Source: a virus. From it: a DNA stretch of 36,074 bases. Positions within the stretch are counted from its first letter, which is position 1, and every line of letters starts with the position of its first letter. Below, in pieces: positions 1-8,434 of this stretch. The notes beneath the pieces were generated by a model. That model saw only the letters and a list, made by a program, of their open reading frames with translations. It was not told where the DNA came from and did no database searches. Position numbers and translations under genes: made by a program. The stretch spans positions 1 to 36,074 of IMG/VR virus record IMGVR_UViG_3300027793_000171, one strand, 5' to 3'.

Positions 1-2
1 AC

Positions 3-560
3 CCTAAGCAAGTATTCATGCAGTCAATGCTATTAGGGATATACTACGATGAAAGAAATACAAAAGAAGGAGTGGTAGAGTTAGTAGAAAGTAACCGAGG
101 AACTTCATATACACAATATAGAGAATCTAAAGGGTACTCTAAAAACATGGTGCTTAACTACCAATTACCATTCACGCTTCAAAATAAAACAACGATAAAT
201 GATGGTATAGGTATTGATAACAAAGGGCTAAGAAATACGCAAATAATAAACCACATGCACTCCATGATTAAATATTTTGGAGATAGAATGTACCACGAGA
301 TAATATTCGAACAGCTAAAAACATTCACCTGCTCAGTAACAACAGGAGGAAAAGAAGTATGGGGACCAATGAATAAAAAGTATTTTCAAGATGATACTTT
401 GTTCTCTACGACTTTTTCTTATATTTGTGCTGAGATATGCTTTCCTGAATATGAACCTGTAAACGAAATGAAAGAGAAATCTAACTTCAGAATAGAATAC
501 AGAACAGTATATGATAAAGATTACAAACTAACAAGAGTACCAGTAAGAGTGAAATGCTAG
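3..560 (+). CDS. terL: terminase large subunit, C-terminal part (5' end outside window)
   Basis: The frame is open from the first bases of the window, so this is the tail of a longer gene; about 186 codons are present. TerL is the ATP-driven motor that packages DNA through the portal and cuts the concatemer with an RNase H-like nuclease domain. What is visible fits the nuclease half: segments such as FGDRMYHEIIFEQLKTF and QDDTLFSTTFSYICAE, the latter resembling the late acidic motif of phage terminase nuclease domains. The ATPase (Walker) part lies upstream and is not seen. It ends in TAG and overlaps the next start by 7 bases. Position immediately before a 206-residue protein and the portal is the usual crAss-like order. 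The assignment rests on that context plus motif resemblance. Confidence 0.8.
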   Translation, partial: PKQVFMQSMLLGIYYDERNTKEGVVELVESNRGTSYTQYRESKGYSKNMVLNYQLPFTLQNKTTINDGIGIDNKGLRNTQIINHMHSMIKYFGDRMYHEIIFEQLKTFTCSVTTGGKEVWGPMNKKYFQDDTLFSTTFSYICAEICFPEYEPVNEMKEKSNFRIEYRTVYDKDYKLTRVPVRVKC

Positions 561-1174
561 AAAACGAAGATAAAATATTATTGTTTGGCCCTAAATCAGG
601 AAAGTCATTACTTAGACTATACCCTGAACTATCTAACGAGCCGGATTTTAAAGAACTATCTCAAGAAGACCTTAACTTCGCATGGTACGTAGGTAATCCA
701 TCGTCACCAATAGACCAAGAATGGGAAGATCAGGTAAAACTAAGAACCGCTGCAGCAACATGCTTTAAAAACAATGAGCTAAAACGAAGAGAATACAGCT
801 CAGGACAAATACCAGAGCATGTTAAAAGAGCAATAGAGAGAATGAAGACATATTCTCCGGACGCTCGAATGCTCGCTAAAAAAATGGTACAAGACACATT
901 CGAAAGATACCAAAAACTACTAAACGTAAACGTAGAAAAAGACTTTCTAGTAACAAAAAAAATAGGAAAAGGAGATAGCGCAGAAGAAATAACAGAAATG
1001 GACTGGACGGGAAGAAAAAGCTACGTAGATAGCGCCTCTAAAATCATTGCCGAGCTACCATTAATGATTAAGCAACTAGAAGAAGGATTCGGAATAACAC
1101 AATCGAAAAAAGGAAAAGAAGAACAACTAGGAAAAAGAGCTATAGATAGATACCATCAACAATCAAAAGAATAA
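554..1174 (+). CDS. conserved phage protein between terminase and portal
   Basis: 206 residues, charged and mostly helical, with no membrane segment or signal peptide. It starts inside the last codons of the terminase gene (7-base overlap, suggesting translational coupling) and stops 3 bases before the portal start. The middle contains a hydrophilic helical stretch (EHVKRAIERMKTYSPDARM) and the C-terminus is Lys/Glu/Gln-rich. A protein of this size in this slot is typical of crAss-like phages, where its role is not established. A link to packaging or head assembly is inferred from position only. Confidence 0.75.
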   Translation: MLENEDKILLFGPKSGKSLLRLYPELSNEPDFKELSQEDLNFAWYVGNPSSPIDQEWEDQVKLRTAAATCFKNNELKRREYSSGQIPEHVKRAIERMKTYSPDARMLAKKMVQDTFERYQKLLNVNVEKDFLVTKKIGKGDSAEEITEMDWTGRKSYVDSASKIIAELPLMIKQLEEGFGITQSKKGKEEQLGKRAIDRYHQQSKE

Positions 1175-1177
1175 AAC

Positions 1178-3469
1178 ATGTTTTTTTTAATATCTAACGG
1201 AGAACAAAGACCAAGCATATTAACATCTAACAAAGATGAAGAATACCACTCTAAATGGGCTAGATATTGCTTAGGTCAAGCAAATAACGAATACCAAAAT
1301 GATTTCATAAGAAAAGTTCAACTAAATAAGAACTTTTACAAAGGAAATCAATGGATAGAAAATGAAGACCTTGAAATATTCTTAAAAGATGAATCTAACA
1401 TGGATAGAAATCGTATCCAGGTTATCCATAATACCATACGACCACTCGTAGAGCAATACAGAGGAAATGCTATACGAATGAGTATTAACTACAGAGCAAA
1501 AAGCATCTCAACTCAAGCAATAAACAGAAGAGAGATAAAACTAGCAGAACAATTGTTCTACTCTAAAATAGCTAACAAAGAAGGAAATCCATTCGCAGAA
1601 GATATAAAACAAAGAAAAGCAGTTGGTGACTCAGAAGCAGAAACATTCGCTATATTCGATAACCTATATGTTGATAAGTATGTTCAGAAAATTAATTACT
1701 TATGTAAGTACGTATCAGAAAGAAATGATTTTGAAGCTAAACAAGTAAGGATAGCAGAAGAACTTGCGCTTACAGGAATGGCTGTAATGAAAACATTCGA
1801 ATATGCCGGACATCAAGAATTTAAAATACAGCAGTCAGAGAATTTCTTCTTCGACAGAAGTGCTAAAGAGTACGATTTAAGCGATGCTGGATTCATGGGT
1901 GATGTTACATACATGGAGCCTACAGAGATATTCGAAACATGGCCGGACATAAAACCTGATCACCAACGAGCTATAGAAAATTACGCTACTCAGTATAAAA
2001 AACTAGCATACGAAACAGCAGGGCAGTCAGGTGATAAAAATGGTAACCCATCAGCACAACAACAATACTCAGGAAAAGTTCCTGTATTTACAACGTATTG
2101 GAAAGATGCTGATAGATATGAGTACGGATACGTATTAGATGAATACGGGTATGAGTATTTTACAAGAATAAACTATATCTACGACGGTGAAGATAAACCT
2201 AGATATACAGATAAAGACTTAATAAAAAGCAAATCCGTAAGAGCAAAAAGAATACTAGGCGATAAACTGAAAAGACGCTCACATGTAGATGTTCTTAGAA
2301 TGGCCGTAATTATCCCTAAAGAGATACTAGCTAGCGGAGGAAAAGTATCAGAAACACCTCAGCCAAACGTAGCGGATATAGTGCTTGACTACGGAATAGC
2401 TCCATACCAAGAAACAGAAGTAATCGAATATGCTTCTGTTAAATTCCCTTATAAATGCTACTGTTGGGGATATGTAGATGGCGAGGTATTGTCTCCGGTA
2501 GACGATGCTATAAGCCCACAACGATTAGTGAACAGAATGCTATCAGTAGCTGAAAACCAAATCAGCAACTCAAGAGGCTCAGGAACAGTAATCGATAAAA
2601 CAATGGTAGATGACCAACAAGACGTGTTACGTAAAATGAACAGGTCTGAGCCAGTGTTAATAAACGCTAAAGGACGAGGAATACAAAATGCTATCGGGTC
2701 ATACGATACCACAATAAAACAAGGAACAATGGTGATATTTAATATCATCGAAGCATTGAAGAAGTTCACACAAGATACAACAGGTATCAACGAAGCTATT
2801 AAAGGTGAGTCCACAGGAAGCGACCAATTAGTAGGTGTTACTCAGTTAATGATTCAAAGAGGTTCTCTAATGCAAGAACCATTCTATAACTCAATAACAA
2901 TGATCTACAAACAATGCTTTCAATCAATTTGCTCTATAGGCAAACGTATATATGCTGATAACGAAAGAAATCTAAGCATAGCAGTTGGTGACGAAGGTGT
3001 TGAGGTAATCACAATAACACAAGATATGAAGCTTGAAGACTTTAGAATCTTTGTGAAACGCGAAAACTCAGACGAGATGTTAATTAATGCAGGCAACCAA
3101 ATGCTATTGCAGTTATTCCAAATGGGTTTATTAGATGAAAAACGATTCTCTGGATTATACGGCAGGTCAACACCTGACGAAATAGCATCAGCATTAAGAG
3201 GAGCTGCTAAAGAAAGAGAAGAAATGAAACGCATGGCAGAGAAAGATAACGCTAGAATGGAACAAGCTATGATTGAAGAAGAAAGCATGGCGCAAGCAGA
3301 ACAAGAGTATAAAATGAATGAAATGGAAGCAAGAGAAGATGTTAAGGAGCTTGATAAAAATAGAAGCGAAATCAAAAAAGTATACGCCAACGCATTATCA
3401 AAAATGGCACCAACAAACCCTCAAGCACAACAGATGATTTTAGAAAATGCAAAAAAATTTGGAGAATAA
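1178..3469 (+). CDS. portal protein
   Basis: 763 residues, the size expected for a crAss-like portal. The portal forms the dodecameric ring at one capsid vertex through which DNA is packaged and ejected and on which the tail is built. The N-terminal ~130 residues include KNFYKGNQWI and RIQVIHNTIRPLVEQYRGN, resembling the start of portal proteins in which a trimmed host-independent core precedes the wing. Near the middle, DDAISPQRLVNRMLSVAENQ followed by a helical region (about residues 420-560) fits the wing/stem part. The last ~90 residues are highly charged helix rich in Glu, Lys and Met. It lies between the terminase and scaffold/capsid genes. Its last bases contain the -33 element of the next promoter. 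The ATG at 1178 follows an A-rich stretch and is the only sensible start. Confidence 0.88.
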   Translation: MFFLISNGEQRPSILTSNKDEEYHSKWARYCLGQANNEYQNDFIRKVQLNKNFYKGNQWIENEDLEIFLKDESNMDRNRIQVIHNTIRPLVEQYRGNAIRMSINYRAKSISTQAINRREIKLAEQLFYSKIANKEGNPFAEDIKQRKAVGDSEAETFAIFDNLYVDKYVQKINYLCKYVSERNDFEAKQVRIAEELALTGMAVMKTFEYAGHQEFKIQQSENFFFDRSAKEYDLSDAGFMGDVTYMEPTEIFETWPDIKPDHQRAIENYATQYKKLAYETAGQSGDKNGNPSAQQQYSGKVPVFTTYWKDADRYEYGYVLDEYGYEYFTRINYIYDGEDKPRYTDKDLIKSKSVRAKRILGDKLKRRSHVDVLRMAVIIPKEILASGGKVSETPQPNVADIVLDYGIAPYQETEVIEYASVKFPYKCYCWGYVDGEVLSPVDDAISPQRLVNRMLSVAENQISNSRGSGTVIDKTMVDDQQDVLRKMNRSEPVLINAKGRGIQNAIGSYDTTIKQGTMVIFNIIEALKKFTQDTTGINEAIKGESTGSDQLVGVTQLMIQRGSLMQEPFYNSITMIYKQCFQSICSIGKRIYADNERNLSIAVGDEGVEVITITQDMKLEDFRIFVKRENSDEMLINAGNQMLLQLFQMGLLDEKRFSGLYGRSTPDEIASALRGAAKEREEMKRMAEKDNARMEQAMIEEESMAQAEQEYKMNEMEAREDVKELDKNRSEIKKVYANALSKMAPTNPQAQQMILENAKKFGE

Positions 3470-3490
3470 ATTTTTTTAATTTAGATTTGC
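3458..3490 (+). promoter_or_regulatory. Bacteroidetes-type promoter for the scaffold/capsid operon
   Basis: TTTG at 3458-3461, a 20-base spacer, then TAGATTTGC at 3482-3490. This matches the Bacteroidetes primary sigma factor consensus (TTTG, 19-21 bases, TAnnTTTG). It straddles the portal stop codon and sits in the largest spacer near the capsid genes. Predicted transcription start is about 3494-3497, giving a leader of roughly 50 bases before the ATG at 3546. Confidence 0.7.
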
Positions 3491-3545
3491 GGTAGTTATT
3501 TTTATTTAGACTAATTAAAAATAATATCAAAAAAAAGATAAAAAG

Positions 3546-4757
3546 ATGGAAGAAAACGGAAATGCTGAAAATGTAAATGTTGAACAAGCTAACAGTAATC
3601 AAGAGCAACAGTCAACACAATCACAACCTCAGATACAAGATTTAGGAATAGCAGATGCGTTAAAAGGGTTAATACCACAAGACGAATTAGAAGCTATATC
3701 TGGAATCCAAAATAAGGTTGAAGGGAAAAAACCGGAACAAACTGCAGCGACAGTACAAAAACCTGAAGAGGCAGAAACAAAAAAACCAGAAGGTGAACAA
3801 TCGAAAGAAACACCAGATGGTCAGAAACCGGAAACTAAAAAAGAAGAAACGAAAAGTGTATTAGGGTTAGGAAAGAAAAAAGACAACTCAATACAAAATA
3901 TAGTAATCGAAAAACCGGAACAAATACTTGATGTAATCAAGACTAAGTTCGGACAAGAATACAAAGGTATCGATGAGCTACCAAAGTTCTTTGAATCAGC
4001 AAACAAATGGAGAGCAGATTCTCAAAATCTTGAAAAATTAAAACAAGAGCATGAGAATGTAACCGAAATATTATCAGGCCTCCCATCTGAGTTTATTGAT
4101 GGTATTAAAAAATACTACAGCGGAGAAAATTATTTAGATGCATTTAAAAACACAGCTAAATTTGATTTCTCTGTACCTGCAGAAAAACAAGACATAAAAG
4201 AACTTGTTAATCATTATTTCCCAGGTAAATTCGCAGATGCAGACTTCGAGTTAGAAGAAAAGCCTGAAACATTATTAATGGCAATAGATTTGTCAAAAGA
4301 TAAATATAGTATTACGAAACAATCCCTCGATAACAAACGTGCCGAAATCGAAGCGAAAGCAGACCTGCAATTACAAGCAGCAAAGCAATCAATAAACGGT
4401 TCCGTTAATTATCTAAAACAATCCTTCCCTGACGTAGATCAAGATGTAACGCAAGAAATATCTTCTGTACTTGAAGGTGGGGTAAATAAAATAGCGGAGA
4501 TGTTTTTAAATACAGACGGAACGGTGAAGCCGGAAGCAGCAGAAATGCTATTAATGGCTAAATACGGAAAGTCAGAAATATCCAAAATGATGGATATAGC
4601 CTCTCATACTACAGAAACTAGAATCAATGAAGAAATTGTGACTAGAAGTGCTGATACAGCAAAACCAGTAAAAGGAGCGCCTAGAGATATGATGTCAGAT
4701 GATGTAATGAAGCAGATTCAAGATTTAGGGAAACTGCAAGAAAAATCAACTTATTAA
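3546..4757 (+). CDS. scaffold-like capsid assembly protein
   Basis: 403 residues directly upstream of the major capsid gene. The first ~120 residues are low-complexity and hydrophilic, rich in Glu, Gln, Lys and Pro with repeated KPE-type units (KKPEQ, QKPEEAE, KKPEGEQ, QKPETKK), so probably disordered. The rest is mainly acidic helix, including LDNKRAEIEAKADLQLQAAK, and a C-terminal helical part ending LQEKSTY. Scaffold proteins of tailed phages are typically acidic, helical, elongated and encoded just before the capsid gene, which is the basis for the call; no protease domain is recognisable. It starts the transcript driven from 3458-3490. It could instead be a permanent internal head protein. 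Confidence 0.6.
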   Translation: MEENGNAENVNVEQANSNQEQQSTQSQPQIQDLGIADALKGLIPQDELEAISGIQNKVEGKKPEQTAATVQKPEEAETKKPEGEQSKETPDGQKPETKKEETKSVLGLGKKKDNSIQNIVIEKPEQILDVIKTKFGQEYKGIDELPKFFESANKWRADSQNLEKLKQEHENVTEILSGLPSEFIDGIKKYYSGENYLDAFKNTAKFDFSVPAEKQDIKELVNHYFPGKFADADFELEEKPETLLMAIDLSKDKYSITKQSLDNKRAEIEAKADLQLQAAKQSINGSVNYLKQSFPDVDQDVTQEISSVLEGGVNKIAEMFLNTDGTVKPEAAEMLLMAKYGKSEISKMMDIASHTTETRINEEIVTRSADTAKPVKGAPRDMMSDDVMKQIQDLGKLQEKSTY

Positions 4758-4781
4758 AATAAAAAAATAAAAAAAAACATC

Positions 4782-6056
4782 ATGTCACAACAAGTTTACA
4801 CTCCCGGTATTGGTAACTCCCCATTTGGAAACGTAAATACCAACCCACAATCATCAAATTATGGCGCTAACTCAGGTTACAGCGCTCAAGAGTCAATCTT
4901 AATTGCGAAAGCGATTAAAAAAGCCCTTTTCGACACAGCTCCGAAGCAATTCAATGCTTTAAAGTTAGTTTTCGAGAAAGAGTTCGTAGAATATAATAAC
5001 GATGAGTTCGAATACTTAGAGTATGGATTTGGTCGTTCAGCAGCAGAATGTAATGCAATTGTCGGTGCTGTAGCTGCAGTACCTGGCACAGCAGTACAAC
5101 AAGTAATTGCGTTCACAGCAGGTTCTATTCCTCACATGGGTATTGACTTAATCTTAGTTTACCCTGACGGAACAAAAGGTATCATCAAAGCGATTGCCGG
5201 TAACAACGTTACTGTGGAATCACAAACAAGTGTAGGTTTACCTGCAACTGCAGTTGGTGATATTTTCTCTATCCAATCAACTATCCAAGGTGATGGTATG
5301 GATACATTCTCTAACTACGAGCGTTTAGAAACAGTAACTCGTTACAATTATATTCAGTTGTTCTTACGTGCTTGCCGTTGGGGACGTGTTGAGTTATTGA
5401 AACACCAAAACTCAGGAACTACTGACTTCTTAGAAGCAGACAAAAAAGAAAAAATGCGTCAAATCCGTACTGACTTATTCAACTCATTCTTCAACGGAAC
5501 AAGAGGCGAATTTGCATTAGCAAACGGTTTACCTGCAAAATCAATGGGCGGTATCTTCCCTACAATGCAAGCTGCAGGTTCAATGAACGCTAACCCTACT
5601 TTAGCAGGTTTACGTGCAGCATTCGAAACCCTTGCTTTCAAAACAAACCACAAAGCTGAAGGTGGTGTTCGTATGATCTACGGAACAGACGAAATTCTAT
5701 ATGAATTGTCAAAAATCTTCAAAGACCCAGGTATTCGTTACGCTCCTAGCGATAGAATCGCTGACATGAACTTAACTGAGTACAGATTAGGTACAATGAG
5801 ATTCGTGCCAGTTCCTTGTGAATTATTCAAAGAGCAATCTTGCTTCCCTAAAGACTGGGCACGCAGAATGCTAGTAATCGACCAAGAGACTGTAGCTCCT
5901 GTGAAAATGAAAGGATTACCTGCAATGTACACAGGTACTACTTTAGACAGAGGTGCTAACGGAACTCGTGAAGGATACAAAGATTGGTATGTTGAAGCTA
6001 ACTTATCGTTACAATTCAACAACCCTGTTGGATCTTTCTGGATTGACGTTGCTTAA
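4782..6056 (+). CDS. major capsid protein (HK97-fold expected)
   Basis: 424 residues, the coat subunit of the icosahedral head. Supporting points are its position after the scaffold-like gene, its length, an N-terminal disordered Gly/Asn/Ser stretch (about residues 1-30), and an alpha/beta body with a long helical segment (YIQLFLRACRWGRVELLKH) like the spine region of HK97-type coats. Codon use differs from neighbours: 13 of 19 arginines use CGT/CGC while neighbouring genes favour AGA, a mark of strong translational selection expected for the most abundant virion protein. A strong terminator follows 13 bases after the stop. The HK97 fold is inferred from family knowledge; no lattice-specific motif is seen. 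Confidence 0.85.
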   Translation: MSQQVYTPGIGNSPFGNVNTNPQSSNYGANSGYSAQESILIAKAIKKALFDTAPKQFNALKLVFEKEFVEYNNDEFEYLEYGFGRSAAECNAIVGAVAAVPGTAVQQVIAFTAGSIPHMGIDLILVYPDGTKGIIKAIAGNNVTVESQTSVGLPATAVGDIFSIQSTIQGDGMDTFSNYERLETVTRYNYIQLFLRACRWGRVELLKHQNSGTTDFLEADKKEKMRQIRTDLFNSFFNGTRGEFALANGLPAKSMGGIFPTMQAAGSMNANPTLAGLRAAFETLAFKTNHKAEGGVRMIYGTDEILYELSKIFKDPGIRYAPSDRIADMNLTEYRLGTMRFVPVPCELFKEQSCFPKDWARRMLVIDQETVAPVKMKGLPAMYTGTTLDRGANGTREGYKDWYVEANLSLQFNNPVGSFWIDVA

Positions 6057-6069
6057 TCTAAATAATCTA

Positions 6070-6104
6070 AAAAAGACCATAGTAAAACCACTATGGTCTT
6101 TTTA
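6070..6104 (+). terminator. strong intrinsic terminator after the capsid gene
   Basis: A 14-base-pair perfect stem (6070-6083 with 6090-6103), core AAAGACCATAGT, a 6-base loop (AAAACC) and a T run on the 3' side. It begins 13 bases after the capsid stop codon. The A-rich 5' arm would also work in the antisense direction. Confidence 0.88.
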
Positions 6105-6128
6105 ATATAAACCAAAAAAAACAGAAAT

Positions 6129-6902
6129 ATGGCACTGACAGAAGGAACAGAACAGTCATCAAACCAACACAACCCACAAGAAGATGTGTTGAAATTAGTA
6201 GCTAAGCTACAGAAAGAATTACAAGAGTTAAAAGAATCCAAAAGCGAACAGCCTTCAACGTCTGTTATGCCGATGGGATTAACAACAGAGCAGTTTAAAT
6301 CAATCATTGAAGCTGCTAAATCAAACGGCACAGCTAAAGACTTAGATTACGAAGATGGTATCTATGAAGAGCAAATCCCGGCTGATGATTTCCATGAAGA
6401 AGGAGTTAGATTTTGTGCTCCATTCATCGGATATTGCATTGCTGATGACGTAAGAAGAGGACAAAGAATAAAATTACCTTTTGGTAAAAAAACAATTTTC
6501 TTCGATTACGCAGCAACAAGAAAAGTTCAACAAGGAAAATACGAAGCTACAGCACCTTTCTCTGTTTACAGAAGTCACAGTAAAAAAGAGATTGAGTGGT
6601 TAAGAGCTCACACATATTATAACGTAGCATTTTATGAATCTTCAAACGTAGCAGTTCATGCTGACTTATTGAAAATTCAAAAATTAGGTAGAGTAATGAC
6701 GTTACTTAAAAACCTAGACTTCCACGACATCATCAAAAGATGCAGAGAGTACGGTGTGCAAGTAAGCGAAGATGCTCCAACAATGAGAATGCTATTGGCT
6801 CAGAAAATGGTAGACAAAGAAATGGAGTTAGAAGGTGTAACAGCCAAACAAAAGCTAGAATCCATTAGCAAAGAAGCGATGATACTAAATCAAAGCAAAT
6901 AA
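6129..6902 (+). CDS. conserved-type head or connector protein, unknown function
   Basis: 257 residues, no membrane segment. The first ~60 residues are Gln/Ser/Lys-rich and probably flexible with a short coiled coil (LVAKLQKELQELKES). A compact central domain follows (about 90-190) with IKLPFGKKTIFFDYAA and PFSVYRSHSKKEIEWLRAH. The C-terminal third is helical (about 195-257). It sits between the capsid gene and the ring-protein genes, where crAss-like phages encode additional virion proteins. It is flanked by a terminator on each side and has no recognisable promoter of its own, so it may be expressed only by read-through. A minor capsid or vertex protein is a positional guess. Confidence 0.7.
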   Translation: MALTEGTEQSSNQHNPQEDVLKLVAKLQKELQELKESKSEQPSTSVMPMGLTTEQFKSIIEAAKSNGTAKDLDYEDGIYEEQIPADDFHEEGVRFCAPFIGYCIADDVRRGQRIKLPFGKKTIFFDYAATRKVQQGKYEATAPFSVYRSHSKKEIEWLRAHTYYNVAFYESSNVAVHADLLKIQKLGRVMTLLKNLDFHDIIKRCREYGVQVSEDAPTMRMLLAQKMVDKEMELEGVTAKQKLESISKEAMILNQSK

Positions 6903-6907
6903 TTTTT

Positions 6908-6936
6908 AAAAACCCTCTAAAAAAAGAGGGTTTTTT
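6908..6936 (+). terminator. intrinsic terminator
   Basis: An 11-base-pair stem (6908-6918 with 6925-6935), core AACCCTCT / AGAGGGTT, an all-A loop of 6 bases and a run of six T at 6931-6936. It lies 6 bases after the stop of the 257-residue gene and just upstream of the -7 element at 6950. Confidence 0.88.
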
Positions 6937-6949
6937 ATTTACTTTTTAA

Positions 6950-6958
6950 TATATTTGT
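6950..6958 (+). promoter_or_regulatory. Bacteroidetes -7 element at the start codon (leaderless type)
   Basis: TATATTTGT matches TAnnTTTG plus pyrimidine. The upstream TTTG box is not clear; a T run lies around 6931-6936. Only three bases separate the TTTG from the ATG at 6961, so transcription would begin on or beside the start codon. The preceding terminator makes a new promoter here necessary. Confidence 0.55.
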
Positions 6959-6960
6959 AC

Positions 6961-7725
6961 ATGCCTATACAAGTACAAACACTTAACGGACAAATATTGT
7001 CAAAACTAGACGCTGAAGGCAGCGATAGATACACGTTTGCACAAGACATATCATTTGCAATAAACAGTGCTATTGAAACAGTAACAGCTATTTTCAATCA
7101 AGCATTTGGTCAAAATAAATTAAGCCCAGAGAGCCTTAGAGAACTTACAAAAGTTAAGGTGTGGCAAACAAATTCATATTCACGATTTACATATAACAAA
7201 TCAGACACGGGCCATGCACTATGGACTATTATCGGTGTATACCCGAAGCCAAAAGTAAACAAAGGCGTATCATCATCTCCTGTGCCTGATAAATCTCAAT
7301 CTAAATTTAGAGGTGATTTATCATACCTGTCTTCTGACAAATCATGCAAACGATTAACATTAGAGGAATGGAACTCAAACACTAAAAATGTGTTTATGCC
7401 AGGTAATACAATATTACAAGGAGAACTAACAGATTATGCGTATCTAGATTTTGCTGATTATACATCTACCTCGTATGTCGGAAATACAGATAAAGTAGAA
7501 ATCCAAGTAAGACCGGATATTTCAAATGAATTAGTAGCTTTAGCGTATCTAAAATACCCTAACCAGATAACTCAGATCACAGATGTAGTTGAATTTCCAG
7601 AATCACTAACGACGTTAATAGTTGACATTGCATTGCATAACATAGCTTATAAGCAAGGGGACCAATCAACATTGTATCTAATTAGTGACAGAAGTATTAA
7701 TCAATTAGTATCATTAATGAAATGA
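6961..7725 (+). CDS. connector ring-type virion protein
   Basis: 255 residues from the ATG at 6961; a TTG two codons earlier (6955) lies inside the -7 element and is unlikely. No membrane segment. The N-terminal half is helical (YTFAQDISFAINSAIETVTA), the middle beta-rich, and the C-terminal part (FPESLTTLIVDIALHNIAYK) is a helical pair like that in the small ring proteins stacked below crAss-like portals. It overlaps the next gene by 4 bases (ATGA), a coupling expected for partners needed in similar numbers. The ring role is inferred from fold impression and gene order ahead of the gp4-like protein and muzzle. Confidence 0.65.
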   Translation: MPIQVQTLNGQILSKLDAEGSDRYTFAQDISFAINSAIETVTAIFNQAFGQNKLSPESLRELTKVKVWQTNSYSRFTYNKSDTGHALWTIIGVYPKPKVNKGVSSSPVPDKSQSKFRGDLSYLSSDKSCKRLTLEEWNSNTKNVFMPGNTILQGELTDYAYLDFADYTSTSYVGNTDKVEIQVRPDISNELVALAYLKYPNQITQITDVVEFPESLTTLIVDIALHNIAYKQGDQSTLYLISDRSINQLVSLMK

Positions 7726-8429
7726 CAGATAGGCTAAGGATAATAGTAGACGATATCCTCGTTACTATAAAACAAACATTTGATGACAAACAGGTAAGCC
7801 AGGCTCAAGTAGCTTATTGGGTTATTCTTGTTGGTAACCAGTTATTATCGCAACATAATGCTAAGAGAGATTCAGGTGCATTCCTAGCTTCATACGCAGG
7901 CGTGCCCGTGAAAAAAGCGTCAGTTAATTCAAATCCAAATATAATTAAGAACAGAAAGTATATCGAACTACCTGCTAATATATTTGATTACGATAGAGAC
8001 GGTGGTGTTGAATATATTGCATATTATAACCCTGACGAAAACTGCGCCCCTGAGTTTGCAAGAAAAACAATACAAAGAACATCCCCAGGAGAGCTTCAGT
8101 GGTTGAACTTAGATAAACATACTAAACCAAGCCCTAAAAATCCATACTGGTACAGAACAGGTGATATTATTTATCTAGTAGGTATTGAAACAGTTCCGGT
8201 AAAAGAAGTAGAGATAGGTATTTATCAAACAATTGACCCTCTTGAAAAAATAGATATTGATAAACCATTTTATTTTCCACAGGAATTACTGCATGTCTTA
8301 AAAAGACAAGTAACAGACCTAGCTAGATTTAGTTTTCTTTTTCAACAAGATAGATCTAATGACGGAAACGATGAAGCTGTTAAGCAAAATATCCCTAAAA
8401 TTGTATCTGTTAATGAACCACAGCAGTAA
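7722..8429 (+). CDS. second connector ring-type virion protein
   Basis: 235 residues, translationally coupled to the previous gene by an ATGA overlap. It begins with helix (RLRIIVDDILVTIKQTF) and VAYWVILVGNQLLSQHNAKR, continues with beta-rich sequence around residues 80-170, and closes with helix ELLHVLKRQVTDLARFSFLF. The alternation of N-terminal helices, a beta region and a C-terminal helical segment parallels the preceding gene and suggests a related ring subunit. Its stop is followed 5 bases later by an inserted homing endonuclease gene that separates it from the gp4-like ring gene. Confidence 0.62.
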   Translation: MTDRLRIIVDDILVTIKQTFDDKQVSQAQVAYWVILVGNQLLSQHNAKRDSGAFLASYAGVPVKKASVNSNPNIIKNRKYIELPANIFDYDRDGGVEYIAYYNPDENCAPEFARKTIQRTSPGELQWLNLDKHTKPSPKNPYWYRTGDIIYLVGIETVPVKEVEIGIYQTIDPLEKIDIDKPFYFPQELLHVLKRQVTDLARFSFLFQQDRSNDGNDEAVKQNIPKIVSVNEPQQ

Positions 8430-8434
8430 ATAAC

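Noticed and set aside
545-600. TAG at the end of the terminase gene as a recoded codon, as in some crAss-like phages
   Set aside because: The TAG coincides with the overlapping start of the next gene, and the other TAG (26824-26826) would be followed by a stop after three residues. Long genes run without internal TAG or TGA, so standard code fits.
2458-3390. Two minus-strand frames opposite the portal gene
   Set aside because: They mirror the portal coding frame and show no domain pattern or expression signals.
6955-6960. TTG at 6955 as start of the connector gene
   Set aside because: It is part of the -7 element and the ATG at 6961 follows in frame.
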